From: Methanobrevibacter cuticularis
GTDB taxonomy: Archaea > Methanobacteriota > Methanobacteria > Methanobacteriales > Methanobacteriaceae
Reading direction: 5' to 3'
DNA: 64,000 nucleotides
Assembly: GCF_001639285.1 (NCBI RefSeq)
Contig: NZ_LWMW01000126.1
Coordinates: forward strand, 16,114 to 80,113
The notes beneath the pieces were generated by a model that was given only the letters and a program-made list of their open reading frames with translations, searched no databases and was not told the DNA's origin. Below, in pieces: positions 8,849-18,344 of the stretch. A program made the position numbers and the translations under genes. How positions within the stretch are numbered: position 1 is the stretch's first letter; the number at the start of each line of letters is the position of its first letter.

Positions 8849-9199
8849 ATGATGTCTATAAGAAAAAGAAAAATTTTAGGCAAAACCAGCGGAGATGAAG
8901 ATCCACTTTCTGGAATGGCTAATTTAACTGATGCTATGTTAGTCTTAGCTGTTGGTTTTTTGATATTCGCAGTTATGTCCATGAACATGCAAAGTGTAAT
9001 TTTTAATGATTCTTCACCTGAAGAAAGAAGCAAATTAGCAGAAGCAATAAAAAACACAGTAGCTGTTGAAACTGGAGAAGAATATAATGGAACTGCAGAT
9101 GTCGATTCTGGAAGCGACGCAGGTATGGAAAACATGGGAACAGTCTATAAAGATCCTGATACAGGAAAATTAATAATGATTCCTCCTACAAGCTCTTAA
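8849..9199 (+). CDS. DUF2149-type single-TM protein, ExbD/TolR-like partner
   Basis: The protein has a basic N-terminus (SIRKRKILGK), then DPLSGMANLTDAMLVLAVGF: an acidic residue at the membrane entry and one TM helix (about residues 27-48). About 65 external residues rich in acidic and small amino acids follow. This is the DUF2149 pattern and has the ExbD/TolR arrangement of short cytoplasmic tail, one TM with an Asp (here in NLTDAM) and an external domain. Two consecutive ATG codons (8849, 8852) are possible; GGAG at 8841 is better spaced for the second. It lies directly after the ExbB-like gene, supporting a heteromeric channel. ExbD-like function is inferred from layout, not demonstrated homology. 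Confidence 0.7.
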   Translation: MMSIRKRKILGKTSGDEDPLSGMANLTDAMLVLAVGFLIFAVMSMNMQSVIFNDSSPEERSKLAEAIKNTVAVETGEEYNGTADVDSGSDAGMENMGTVYKDPDTGKLIMIPPTSS

Positions 9200-9251
9200 T
9201 ATTAAATAAAAATTCATAATAATTAAAAATAATTAAAATATTTCATAGAAG

Positions 9252-11219
9252 ATGAATAATATGAATCAATTAATAAAAAATTCAAGTATGAAAGAAGTAT
9301 ATTCTAAAAAAGGTATCTCTAAAATTTTATGTATGGTATCAACTATCATTTTTATTTTAGCAGTGTTTTCTATAATTATTTCAAATGTTTCGGCTGCGAC
9401 AATAACTGTATCTCCTAATACAACTACTTCAGCGGATAACCATTCAATTAATGATGCTATAAATGCTATTAATCCTTCAACTGATTTAGAAAATACAATA
9501 ATCCTATTAGAAGGAACCTATAACACAGATGAAGATATTAATAACAACATAACACTCAATGGTAACCTTAGAATAGTTGGTAACTCTAGCCCAGATAAGG
9601 TAATAATTGATGGTAGAAGTCTGGGATATTTATTTAACATATCACCTAATTCTAATGTTACCTTTGAAAATATAACCTTTAAAAATGGAAATAGTGCAAA
9701 TGGAGGTGCTATTTACAATAATCAGGGAAATGTTACAATAAGCAATTCCATATTTAGTAACAACAAAGCTGATGCCGACGGAGGAGCTATCAACAATAAA
9801 GGACATATATCCGTTATTAACTCTATATTCATAAACAATATTGCAACTAATGGTGGAGCTATTTATAGTACCTCTAACTCCAATATAAGTTGGTCTAATT
9901 TCACCAACAATAGTCAAGCTATTTGGATTTCTGGTTCAAATAATTCTATTTTAAGCTCTAACATCCTAAATAACTTAAATGGAATATATATAAATAGTAA
10001 TTCTAACGGAACTATTGTAAATTACAATAGAATTTTAAATAATACTGCAAATGGTTATGATTTAGATAACTACGGAAATAATACTGATGCTAATTTAAAT
10101 TGGTGGGGTGTTAATAATCCAAGCTCTTCACAAATTAGAAATAACGGTCAAAACTTTATTAAAGATTATTGGTATGTTTTACAAATAACTTTAAACAATG
10201 ATAAATACCTTGCTACTGCATCTAAAAATTTTACTAACGATCCAGGTATCTATTTAGCTTATAATCTATCTACAAATAGGCCTATTAATAACGATCCTTT
10301 GAAATTAGCTCCATTCAATGTTACTGTCCTATGTCCATTTGGAAACACATTCAACAGAAACATTCAAACATTTTCAATAAGTTGGGGAACTGGAACTAGA
10401 TGGGGATTGCCACTTGATAACTTTAATACTTATTATTCAGTTCAAGTATTTACTGACAATGAATATATACTCTTAGAAATAAATTACATGATATCTAAGA
10501 TAGATACTGAAGATATTAATGGTAAAGTTGATAAGCCTATAGAATTAGTTGCAAATCTGACAAACGGAACTGGAGGGAGCATAGCTAATAAAACTGTGGA
10601 ATTTTGGATAAATGGTCTCCTTATTGGAACCAATAAAACTAATGAAAATGGAATAGCTAAATATTACTATACTCCTACTAAATCAGGGATATTTAATTTT
10701 CTTGTTAAATTTAATGAAGATAGTGATTATGCTACCTCCAATGCTAGTAGTAATATAACTATAGCTGAACAAAATCCTAAATTAGAAGTTTACAAAACCG
10801 AAGGGAAAATAGGTGAAGTTCTTAAGCTAAAAGCTAAACTAGTTGATGAAAATGGGAAGCCTCTTAAAGATAAAACTGTCTATTTTTATCTAAATGGAAA
10901 GTTAATTGGATTTTCAAAAACAAATGATGAAGGCATTGCAACTTTATCTTACATTGCTACTAAAACAGGTACATTTGTTTTATCTGCAAAATTCACTGAA
11001 GAATCAAAATATCTAGCAAAAGAAAGCAAAAATAGTTTAGTTATTGTTAAAACTACTAAAAACAATGATAATCAGAATTCTTCAGAAAATATCAACAAGA
11101 GTAATATCAAAGACCTAAATTCTCCAAAAGCTAGTATGAAATCTACAGGGAATCCGATAATATCTATTTTAATAATGTTATTGACTACAGTATTATGTTT
11201 AACCTGCAAAAAAGATTAA
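9252..11219 (+). CDS. Membrane-anchored adhesin-like protein with PMP-type repeats and Ig-like domains
   Basis: A long basic N-terminus precedes a signal segment (ILCMVSTIIFILAVFSIIIS) with cleavage near VSAAT. Residues about 60-300 are beta-helix repeats with chlamydial-PMP style GGAI motifs (NGGAIYNNQGNVTISNSIF). Two Ig-like (Big) domains follow near residues 420-510 and 515-605, each with the K-TNENG-A-Y / KTNDEGIATL turn. The C-terminus has a Ser/Asn-rich linker and a TM segment (IISILIMLLTTVLCLTC) ending in KKD, anchoring it in the cytoplasmic membrane. It is the last gene of the run with the ExbB/DUF2149 pair, 52 bases downstream, so it may be an extracellular partner of that system. 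Confidence 0.85.
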   Translation: MNNMNQLIKNSSMKEVYSKKGISKILCMVSTIIFILAVFSIIISNVSAATITVSPNTTTSADNHSINDAINAINPSTDLENTIILLEGTYNTDEDINNNITLNGNLRIVGNSSPDKVIIDGRSLGYLFNISPNSNVTFENITFKNGNSANGGAIYNNQGNVTISNSIFSNNKADADGGAINNKGHISVINSIFINNIATNGGAIYSTSNSNISWSNFTNNSQAIWISGSNNSILSSNILNNLNGIYINSNSNGTIVNYNRILNNTANGYDLDNYGNNTDANLNWWGVNNPSSSQIRNNGQNFIKDYWYVLQITLNNDKYLATASKNFTNDPGIYLAYNLSTNRPINNDPLKLAPFNVTVLCPFGNTFNRNIQTFSISWGTGTRWGLPLDNFNTYYSVQVFTDNEYILLEINYMISKIDTEDINGKVDKPIELVANLTNGTGGSIANKTVEFWINGLLIGTNKTNENGIAKYYYTPTKSGIFNFLVKFNEDSDYATSNASSNITIAEQNPKLEVYKTEGKIGEVLKLKAKLVDENGKPLKDKTVYFYLNGKLIGFSKTNDEGIATLSYIATKTGTFVLSAKFTEESKYLAKESKNSLVIVKTTKNNDNQNSSENINKSNIKDLNSPKASMKSTGNPIISILIMLLTTVLCLTCKKD

Positions 11220-11246
11220 AAGTAAGTTTTTTAAAACCTGTTGACT

Positions 11247-11275
11247 AGAGAATAAATATTCTCTACTTTATATTC
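11247..11275 (+). terminator. Hairpin with downstream T-rich tract after the adhesin gene
   Basis: AGAGAATAAATATTCTCT (11247-11264) forms an eight-base stem, followed by a T-rich run. It sits 28 bases after the adhesin stop codon. Confidence 0.45.
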
Positions 11276-11370
11276 TTTTTTAAATATTTTTATGAAATAA
11301 ACAATCTAAAATCATTTCTAAATAAATACTCTCTAAATAAATACTCTTTAATTCATTTTTTAAAAAAAAA

Positions 11371-11482
11371 GAGGGTCGGCCAAAATTCCATATCGGCTTG
11401 TCAAAATCTTAGGAAAATCCTTTGTTTAGTAAAAGAAGAAACTTTTTTTTGAAAAAAGCTATTTTTGGCCGACCCTCCGACC
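11371..11482. mobile_element. GC-capped inverted-repeat element (MITE-like or bidirectional stem) between convergent genes
   Basis: GAGGGTCGGCCAAAA (11371-11385) and its exact reverse complement (11463-11477) bound an insert of about 77 bp; an extra CGACC follows the right end. Such GC-rich ends stand out strongly in this AT-rich DNA. TTAAAAAAAAA runs border both sides (11360-11370 and 11483-11496) and could be a target duplication or just A-tracts. It separates convergent genes ending at 11219 and 11523. A non-autonomous transposon or a double-sided terminator are both possible. Confidence 0.5.
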
Positions 11483-11522
11483 TTAAAAAAAAAAAATCTT
11501 TTTAAAAATTATTTATCTCAAT

Positions 11523-12536
11523 TTAATCAATTATACTTCCTAAAATCTTCTGCCAAGAAGCTGATTTTATATTATCCAAATTCATTACGGTTCTATTAAC
11601 GTTTAAAATCTTTTGAGGACAGGCTTTCGCACATGCCCCACATAGTACACAAACTTCCTGATTAACAAAACTTTTATTATCTACTATTGTGATTGCATTA
11701 CATGGACAGACATCTTGACAAGCATGGCAAGAATCTCCTTTGCAAATTAAATCCTCTTCCTCATTTTCATTTAAAATTACTTCACCTTCAAATGGTTTTT
11801 TAGTATGTGCTGCCTCTGTAGGACATATTTTTTCACACCAGCCACAGTTGACACAAATTTCTTCGTCTAATACAAGAGCTCCGTCAATAGTAACTTCAGG
11901 TATTTGTTCAATGTCCATACAAGAAGTACAGATTATTTTTATTGCATCTTCTGGACAAACTTTCTGGCAAATTTTGCAATACATACATTTGGATTTATCT
12001 ATTTCAATATCTTTAGCAGTAAACTTTTTAGTTGTTTTTTCACTTTCAGTTTTAATAGTTATTGCTTCAGCTGGACACATCTCTACACAAATACGACAGT
12101 TGATACATTTATCCACTTCGGTTCTTGTTTCCCCCATAACAAGATCTTCTACATTTGGTAGATTTCTTTTCATAGCTATTGCATCTCTTGGGCAGTATAT
12201 TTCACATTTTCCACAATATATGCAATCATCTTTAGTTATTTCTGTACCACAGTTCCATTTTGGATAGTTTTCGATTTTTTTAGCATTTTCACCATTGATT
12301 TCAAAGTCTATTGCATCAAATGGACATGCAAATGAGCATAACCCACACAAAACACATTTATCATGATTCATATTGATATAGTCCATTTCCAATATTCCCC
12401 TAGCAATAGGCAAAATTGGTCCAAGATTTAAAGCAGATGTAGGACAAATATCAGAACAAATTCCACATCCCACACACTCATCATTAGTATGAGTTATTTT
12501 TCTTGTTTCTTTTCCTTCACGGAGCACAGAAGTCAT
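11523..12536 (-). CDS. Polyferredoxin with eight [4Fe-4S] motifs, FwdF-like
   Basis: The 337-residue protein contains seven canonical CxxCxxCxxxCP motifs (CVGCGICSDICP, CVLCGLCSFACP, CIYCGKCEIYCP, CINCRICVEMCP, CMYCKICQKVCP, CVNCGWCEKICP, CVLCGACAKACP) plus a variant CHACQDVCPC, enough for about eight clusters. Length, cluster number and the N-terminal order (GKETRK, then GPILPIARGILEM, then the CVLCGLC motif) match the polyferredoxin subunit F of formylmethanofuran dehydrogenase as I recall it. FwdF carries electrons for CO2 reduction, the first step of methanogenesis. No fwd/fmd catalytic genes adjoin, so it may be a paralogue serving another enzyme. It starts eight bases after a small ferredoxin gene, with which it forms an operon. 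Confidence 0.65.
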   Translation of the reverse strand: MTSVLREGKETRKITHTNDECVGCGICSDICPTSALNLGPILPIARGILEMDYINMNHDKCVLCGLCSFACPFDAIDFEINGENAKKIENYPKWNCGTEITKDDCIYCGKCEIYCPRDAIAMKRNLPNVEDLVMGETRTEVDKCINCRICVEMCPAEAITIKTESEKTTKKFTAKDIEIDKSKCMYCKICQKVCPEDAIKIICTSCMDIEQIPEVTIDGALVLDEEICVNCGWCEKICPTEAAHTKKPFEGEVILNENEEEDLICKGDSCHACQDVCPCNAITIVDNKSFVNQEVCVLCGACAKACPQKILNVNRTVMNLDNIKSASWQKILGSIID

Positions 12537-12544
12537 TTTATCAC

Positions 12545-12739
12545 TTATCCTTTTGAAATAGCCTGATTAGGACAATTTGCAATGCAAAGATCACAATCAT
12601 CACAATTTTCATCTACAACTTTTAGATTTCCACCTTCATCTATTAAAGCTCCTTGTTCACATAATTTAATACATAATCCTTCACCAGGACAATTTGATAT
12701 ATTTCCACACTTTTCATAGTTAATTTTTACTGTCATCAT
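12545..12739 (-). CDS. Small ferredoxin-like protein, probably two [4Fe-4S] sites
   Basis: The 64-residue protein has an atypical first Cys set (C-GNISN-C-PGEGL-C-IKL-C) and a canonical second set (CDDCDLCIANCP). AGGTGAT precedes two adjacent ATG codons (12739, 12736); the second is better spaced. It is upstream of and tightly linked to the polyferredoxin gene, so it probably passes electrons to or from it. It could correspond to FwdG or FwdH of formylmethanofuran dehydrogenase, but length and motif spacing do not decide. Confidence 0.65.
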   Translation of the reverse strand: MMTVKINYEKCGNISNCPGEGLCIKLCEQGALIDEGGNLKVVDENCDDCDLCIANCPNQAISKG

Positions 12740-13341
12740 ATCACCTTTTTAATAATATATAATTATCAATATGAACATATAAACATATCGATTCTTTTCC
12801 GAAAAAAAAATTTACAAAAAATAATTAATATCCTTGCATATTATCATGTTTAAATAAAAAAATGAGGTTTTTTCAAATATGAAAATAATTACACATTAAC
12901 TTAATAATTATGAAAAAATTTGTTAATAAAAATGATAATTATGAAACACATTAAATTTTTAAATTAAAAATTATTTAACATCCAAATCAATTCAAAAAGA
13001 AAAAATTAAAAATATTTTAATAATAATTAAAAATAAAAAGAAAAATCAATGCTAAATCATGGAAACAGCGTACAAATAAATAAAACAAATTATCAATAAA
13101 TATTAAGATAATAATGATGATAATGATAAGGATAAAGATAATAATGATGATAATAATAATAAGGATAAAGATAATAATAAGGATAAGGATGATACTAAAA
13201 AATATTTTGAGGACTACTAATAAAAACATTAAGACTGTTAAAAATATTAAAAAAATTAATGAAAGTAATACTAATTAAATAAAAGAGTAAATAATTAATT
13301 TTTATTAATTAGTTAAATATTAGATATTTATCAAATTTAAA
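12740..13341. other. AT-rich spacer with a GAT/AAT/AAG microsatellite
   Basis: No intact gene is seen. From about 13106 to 13200 the plus strand is built of GAT, AAT and AAG triplets. It reads as a D/N/K-rich peptide ending in K-K-Y-F-E-D-Y-stop, but an in-frame TAA stands directly in front and there is no start codon. It is either a simple-sequence expansion or the tail of a decayed gene. The minus strand gives only a low-complexity Ile/Phe frame. Confidence 0.5.
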
Positions 13342-16300
13342 TTAATTATTTTCTTCAATGTATTCATTTAATGATTTAACTTTTAATTCACTGCATTTAA
13401 TAGCTTCAATAGCATTCAAAGCAGCTTTAGCCCCAGCTAGTGTGGTAACATAAGGGATTCCAAGTTCAATAGCTAATCGCCTAATCTTATAACCATCAGA
13501 TGCTGATAATTTTCCAGATGGGGTGTTGATTATCATATCTATCTCTTTATTTAAAATTGCATCACTAACATTAGGAGAATTTTGACTAATTTTACTTATT
13601 TCAGTGACATTCTCACTAGTAATTGATTTTGCAGTTCCTGGAGTAGCTACTACTTTGAAACCTAAATCAATTGCTTTTTCAACTATTTCTTTTACTTTTG
13701 GTCTATCAGATTTTTTAACACTTATGAAAATAGTTCCTTTCTTTGGTAAATCCATATTTGCAGATAACTGAGACTTATAAAAAGCTAGTCCAAAGTTTTC
13801 ATCTATACCCATACTTTCTCCAGTTGATTTCATTTCTGGACCTAAAATAGTATCGGCCTCTGGAAGTTTGAGAAACGGAAAAACTGATTCTTTTACCGCC
13901 ACATGATTTAATTTGATCTCTTCAGTTAAATTGAGATCTTTTAATTTTTTTCCAATGATGAGTAAAGAGGCTATCTTAGCAAGTGGTACTCCAATAGCTT
14001 TACTAACAAATGGAATAGTACGACTTGCTCTAGGGTTAGCTTCAATTATGTAAACCTTCCCTGAATCTCCCTCATCAAGCTTTACAGCATATTGAATATT
14101 CATAAGGCCTATTACATCAAGTTCAATAGCTAATTTATGAGAATAATCCCTAATAACATCAAGAAGATTTTCTGGAATAGTTTGAGGAGGTATTACGCAG
14201 GCAGAATCTCCAGAGTGAACCCCAGCTTCTTCAATATGCTCCATTATTCCTCCTATGAAAACATCTTCACCATCACAAAGAATATCTACATCAACTTCAA
14301 CAGCATCTTCTAAAAACTTATCCACTAAAATAGGGTGTTCTGGAGAAACCTTCACTGCCTCTTCCATATATTCTTTAAGCTCATAATCATCATAGACAAT
14401 TTCCATAGCTCTCCCACCTATTACATATGAAGGCCTAACTAGAACCGGGAATCCGATTCTTTTAGCTGCTATTCTTGCATCATCAAAGGATTTAGCCAAA
14501 CCATAAGGAGCTTGAGGAATGTTTAATTTGTTCAATACTTCTGTAAATCTCTCCCTATCTTCTACCCTATCAATACTTTCGTAAGGAGTTCCAAGTATTT
14601 TAATACCTGCCTTTGCTAGAGGAACAGCTAAGTTAATAGAAGTTTGTCCACCAAATTGAACTACGACCCCTTCAGGTTTTTCTTTTTCGATTATTCCCAT
14701 AACATCTTCAAAGGTTAATGGTTCGAAAAATAGCTTATCTGAAATATCATAATCAGTACTTACAGTTTCTGGATTATTATTGATTATTATTGTTTCAATA
14801 CCCTCATCCTTTAAAGCTAAACTTGAATGAACGCAACAATAATCAAATTCAATTCCTTGTCCAATTCTAATCGGTCCTGCACCTAAAATCACAATCTTTT
14901 GATTATTCGAAACTTTAAGTTCATCTCCTTCATCATAGCTGCTATAATAATAAGGAGTTTTAGCTTCAAATTCAGCAGCACATGTATCAACCATTTTATA
15001 AGAGGGTTTAACATCATGGTCATTTGCTAATTTTTTAATATTTGTAATATCCATGCCTGTTATTTCAGCTAAGGTATAGTCAGAAAACCCCATTTTTTTA
15101 GCTTCTAAAAAGAATTTTTTATCATGAAGAGATTCATTCTTAATTCTTTCTTCAAAATCAACAATGTTTTTTATTTTATTAATAAAAAAAGAATCAATGC
15201 TAGTAATTTTTTGAAGTTTTGCTACAGACATTCCCATCTTCAAGGCACTATAAATTTGAAACAATCTCTCATCAGTAGGATTTTCTAAATCATCTTTAGT
15301 AAAATCAACTTCTTGAAAACCTTCATATCCAATATCAAGTGAACGAATAGATTTGTGTAAAGCTTCTTCTATGGTTCTTCCAATAGACATAACTTCCCCC
15401 GTAGATTTCATTTGAACACCAATCTTTCTGTTGATGCCTTTAAACTTATCAAATGGCCATCTTGGAATTTTAGAAACCACATAATCAATTGTTGGTTCAA
15501 AAGAAGCAGGTGTTTCTTTTGTTATGTCATTTTGAATCTCATCAAGTGTCATTCCAATAGCTATTTTAGATGATATTTTAGCAATTGGATATCCTGTAGC
15601 TTTTGAAGCTAATGCACTACTTCGACTTACTCTTGGATTTACTTCAATGACTTTATATTCTCCAGTATTTGGATTGACAGCAAATTGGATGTTACATCCA
15701 CCTTCAATTCCAAGAGCCCTTATGATTTTAATGGAGGCATCTCTAAGTTGTTGAGCTTCAATATCATTTAAGTTTTGAGCAGGAGCAACCACTATACTTT
15801 CACCAGTATGTATTCCCATAGGATCTATATTTTCCATACTACATAAGATAATACAAGTATCATTTTTATCTCTCATAACCTCATATTCAAATTCTTTCCA
15901 ACCAATAACAGATTCATCAATAAGAACTTGATTAATAAAACTCATATCTATACCATGAGAAGCAATTTCAATCAATTCTTCTTTATTATGAGCTACACCT
16001 CCACCAGTACCCCCTAAAGTAAAAGCAGGTCTCACAATTACAGGATATCCTATCTCTTCAACAGCTTTTAAAGCATCTTCAATGGATTCTACAGCCTTAG
16101 CTTCGGGAATAGGTTCATTAAGTTTATCCATGAAATTAGCAAATAATTCCCTATCTTCTACATTAGCAATTGTGGAAACAGAAGATCCTAATACTTTTAT
16201 TTTATCAAGAACTCCTGTTTCACCTAACCTAGTAGCTATATTAAGACCAGTTTGCCCCCCCATAGTGGGAAGAATTGCATCTACTTTTTCTTTTTTGATT

Positions 16301-16530
16301 ATTTTAGCTACTATTTCTGGAGTTAAAGGTTCTACATAAACTTTATCTGCCATGTCCATGTCTGTTTGAATTGTAGCAGGATTACTATTTATTAGTACAG
16401 TTTCAATCCCTTCTTCCATAATAGACTTACAAGCTTGAGATCCCGAATAATCAAATTCAGCAGCTTGTCCTATTTGAATCGGCCCTGAACCGATTATGAG
16501 TACTTTTTTAATATCATGATCAATTGGCAT
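13342..16530 (-). CDS. carB: Carbamoyl-phosphate synthase large subunit
   Basis: This ATP-grasp enzyme makes carbamoyl phosphate from ammonia, bicarbonate and two ATP for arginine and pyrimidine synthesis. At 1062 residues it has the usual length and duplicated organisation: an N-terminal carboxyphosphate half ([52 protein letters not shown]), an oligomerisation region, a carbamate half ([52 protein letters not shown]) and a C-terminal MGS-like allosteric domain (about residues 930-1050). It follows carA on the same strand, separated by 176 bases that contain a tandem duplication, so the two are likely co-transcribed. Confidence 0.97.
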   Translation of the reverse strand: MPIDHDIKKVLIIGSGPIQIGQAAEFDYSGSQACKSIMEEGIETVLINSNPATIQTDMDMADKVYVEPLTPEIVAKIIKKEKVDAILPTMGGQTGLNIATRLGETGVLDKIKVLGSSVSTIANVEDRELFANFMDKLNEPIPEAKAVESIEDALKAVEEIGYPVIVRPAFTLGGTGGGVAHNKEELIEIASHGIDMSFINQVLIDESVIGWKEFEYEVMRDKNDTCIILCSMENIDPMGIHTGESIVVAPAQNLNDIEAQQLRDASIKIIRALGIEGGCNIQFAVNPNTGEYKVIEVNPRVSRSSALASKATGYPIAKISSKIAIGMTLDEIQNDITKETPASFEPTIDYVVSKIPRWPFDKFKGINRKIGVQMKSTGEVMSIGRTIEEALHKSIRSLDIGYEGFQEVDFTKDDLENPTDERLFQIYSALKMGMSVAKLQKITSIDSFFINKIKNIVDFEERIKNESLHDKKFFLEAKKMGFSDYTLAEITGMDITNIKKLANDHDVKPSYKMVDTCAAEFEAKTPYYYSSYDEGDELKVSNNQKIVILGAGPIRIGQGIEFDYCCVHSSLALKDEGIETIIINNNPETVSTDYDISDKLFFEPLTFEDVMGIIEKEKPEGVVVQFGGQTSINLAVPLAKAGIKILGTPYESIDRVEDRERFTEVLNKLNIPQAPYGLAKSFDDARIAAKRIGFPVLVRPSYVIGGRAMEIVYDDYELKEYMEEAVKVSPEHPILVDKFLEDAVEVDVDILCDGEDVFIGGIMEHIEEAGVHSGDSACVIPPQTIPENLLDVIRDYSHKLAIELDVIGLMNIQYAVKLDEGDSGKVYIIEANPRASRTIPFVSKAIGVPLAKIASLLIIGKKLKDLNLTEEIKLNHVAVKESVFPFLKLPEADTILGPEMKSTGESMGIDENFGLAFYKSQLSANMDLPKKGTIFISVKKSDRPKVKEIVEKAIDLGFKVVATPGTAKSITSENVTEISKISQNSPNVSDAILNKEIDMIINTPSGKLSASDGYKIRRLAIELGIPYVTTLAGAKAALNAIEAIKCSELKVKSLNEYIEENN

Positions 16531-16567
16531 CTATAATCCCCATTTATTTATTAGTAATAATAATCTT

Positions 16568-16721
16568 TAATAATCATCCACAAACAATAATATCCATAAT
16601 CACTTAAACTTATTCAATATAAAAATGATTCCATCATTAATAATCATCCACAAACAATAATATCCATAATCACTTAAACTTATTCAATATAAAAATGATT
16701 CCATTATTAATAATCATCCAT
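16568..16721. repeat. 70-bp tandem duplication that includes the carA 3' end
   Basis: TAATCATCCA followed by CAAACAATAATATCCATAAT begins at 16571 and 16641, and the first ten bases recur at 16711 inside the last codons of carA (D-D-Y-stop). The carA tail and following spacer have evidently been duplicated, leaving two copies of the carA terminus sequence in the carA-carB spacer. Confidence 0.8.
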
Positions 16722-17789
16722 CATCTGTTTAAATCTATCAAATACAAAACTTGTATCATTTGGACCAGGTCCTGCTTCAGGATGGTACTGGACACATTGA
16801 AGAGGTAATTCTTCATGGGAAAATCCTTCAGGAGTACCATCATTAAGATTGATTTGAGTTAATTCTAAAGGAATGTCTTTTAATGAGTCTGCATCTACAG
16901 TGAATCCATGATTTTGTGAAGTTATAAAAACCTTACCAGAAGCCAAGTCTTTAACTGGTTGATTAGCTCCCCTGTGACCAAATTTCATTTTATAAATTTT
17001 AGCCCCAAAAGATTTAGCTATAATTTGCTGACCCATACATATTCCAAAAATAGGAAGTTTATCTGAAATTTTTTTCATAGTATCTATTGTTTCTGTAACC
17101 CTAGATGGATTTCCAGGACCACAAGAAATCATCAAGCCATCAACATCACAATCTAAAATATTTTTATAATCAGTATCATAGGGAAAAAGAGCTACACCAA
17201 TATTTCTCTTTAAAAATCCATTAATGATATTTTTTTTCACACCACAGTCAATAATAGCTACTCTTCTTTTAAAATTTTCTCCAAAAACAACTGTTTCTTT
17301 GGTTGAAACTTGAGGAACTAAATCCATATCTACAATACTAAGCTGATTTCTAGCCATAGCTTGTAATTCACTATCATCAATTTCTTCAGTAGCCATTGCA
17401 CATTTCATTGCTCCTTTTTCTCTAATTTTTATAGTTAAATCCCTTGTATCGATTCCACTAATACCAGGAATTTTAAACTCTCTTAAAAATTCATCTAATG
17501 TTTTTTGAGATGAAAAAGCAGAAGGTTGTTTACAAACTTCTCTAACAATAAACCCTTCCGTTTGAATCTTACTAGACTGATACCATTCTTCATCTACCCC
17601 ATAGTTTCCTTGAAGTGGGTAAGTTGACATTAAAATTTGACCTTTAAATGAAGGATCAGTCAGTGCTTCCACATATCCAGTCATTCCAGTTGAAAATACT
17701 ACTTCCCCAGTAGCTGTTGTTTCATGGCCAAATCCTTCTCCCTTAATTATAGTTCCATCTTCCAAAGCTATTTTGGCTTCATTTTCCAT
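16707..17789 (-). CDS. carA: Carbamoyl-phosphate synthase small (glutaminase) subunit
   Basis: This is the glutamine amidotransferase partner of CarB. The 360-residue protein has the CPSase small-chain N-terminal domain ([40 protein letters not shown]) and a C-terminal class I glutaminase: nucleophile elbow [13 protein letters not shown] with the catalytic Cys, and the His-Glu pair in [14 protein letters not shown]. It is the upstream gene of the carAB pair. Confidence 0.97.
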   Translation of the reverse strand: MENEAKIALEDGTIIKGEGFGHETTATGEVVFSTGMTGYVEALTDPSFKGQILMSTYPLQGNYGVDEEWYQSSKIQTEGFIVREVCKQPSAFSSQKTLDEFLREFKIPGISGIDTRDLTIKIREKGAMKCAMATEEIDDSELQAMARNQLSIVDMDLVPQVSTKETVVFGENFKRRVAIIDCGVKKNIINGFLKRNIGVALFPYDTDYKNILDCDVDGLMISCGPGNPSRVTETIDTMKKISDKLPIFGICMGQQIIAKSFGAKIYKMKFGHRGANQPVKDLASGKVFITSQNHGFTVDADSLKDIPLELTQINLNDGTPEGFSHEELPLQCVQYHPEAGPGPNDTSFVFDRFKQMMDDY

Positions 17790-17941
17790 TAAATCACCAT
17801 ATTTGAAACTGATTATGAATTTAAATCATTTTTTTTTATTATGTTATTATTAAAGTATCTTAATATAAAAATTTCATTAACTATTCATTATTTATCTCTT
17901 CTTTTATTTTAGTTAATTTAATTAAAATACTTTTGTTATTG

Positions 17942-18172
17942 GTGACTGTCAAAAACTTGAGGGTTGAGATATTTTTAATATAAATTTGGAAATTTATAAT
18001 AATGCTAAAAGGATTTATTTTGTAGTTATTTGTGATTTAAAGCAGTTAAATGCTAAAAGGATTTATTTTGTAGTTATTTGTGATTTAAAACAGTGCAATT
18101 CATATTTTAATAAAAATCATATTTTTGAAAAATTCTATAATTTTTAAAAACCCTCAAGTTTTTGATAGTCTC
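17942..18172. mobile_element. 231-bp MITE with 24-bp terminal inverted repeats and 8-bp target duplication
   Basis: The left end starts GTGACTGTCAAAAACTTGAG and the right end, reverse complemented, starts GAGACTATCAAAAACTTGAG; they agree at 22 of 24 positions. TGTTATTG flanks the element on both sides (17934-17941 and 18173-18180), a textbook target-site duplication. Inside is a 48-bp tandem duplication (starting at 18002 and 18050) and no coding capacity. It is therefore a non-autonomous element mobilised by a transposase elsewhere. The M. smithii element ISM1 also makes 8-bp duplications, but I cannot confirm that the ends match. Confidence 0.8.
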
Positions 18173-18344
18173 TGTTATTGAAATATTTTAAAATATAAAA
18201 TTTCAAAAGATTATGAAAAAATTATGAAAATATAGGGATAAGAATATTAAAATAATCAATATTGATAAAAAAGAAGAATAGACAAGGTTGATAGAAAAAT
18301 AGAATTAATATAATTAAATTTATTATATACTGAATTCACTCCCC

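Noticed and set aside
13017..13229. Minus-strand Ile/Phe-rich 70-residue frame as a membrane peptide
   Set aside because: It is the complement of a GAT/AAT/AAG microsatellite and has no ribosome-binding site; the hydrophobicity is a composition artefact.
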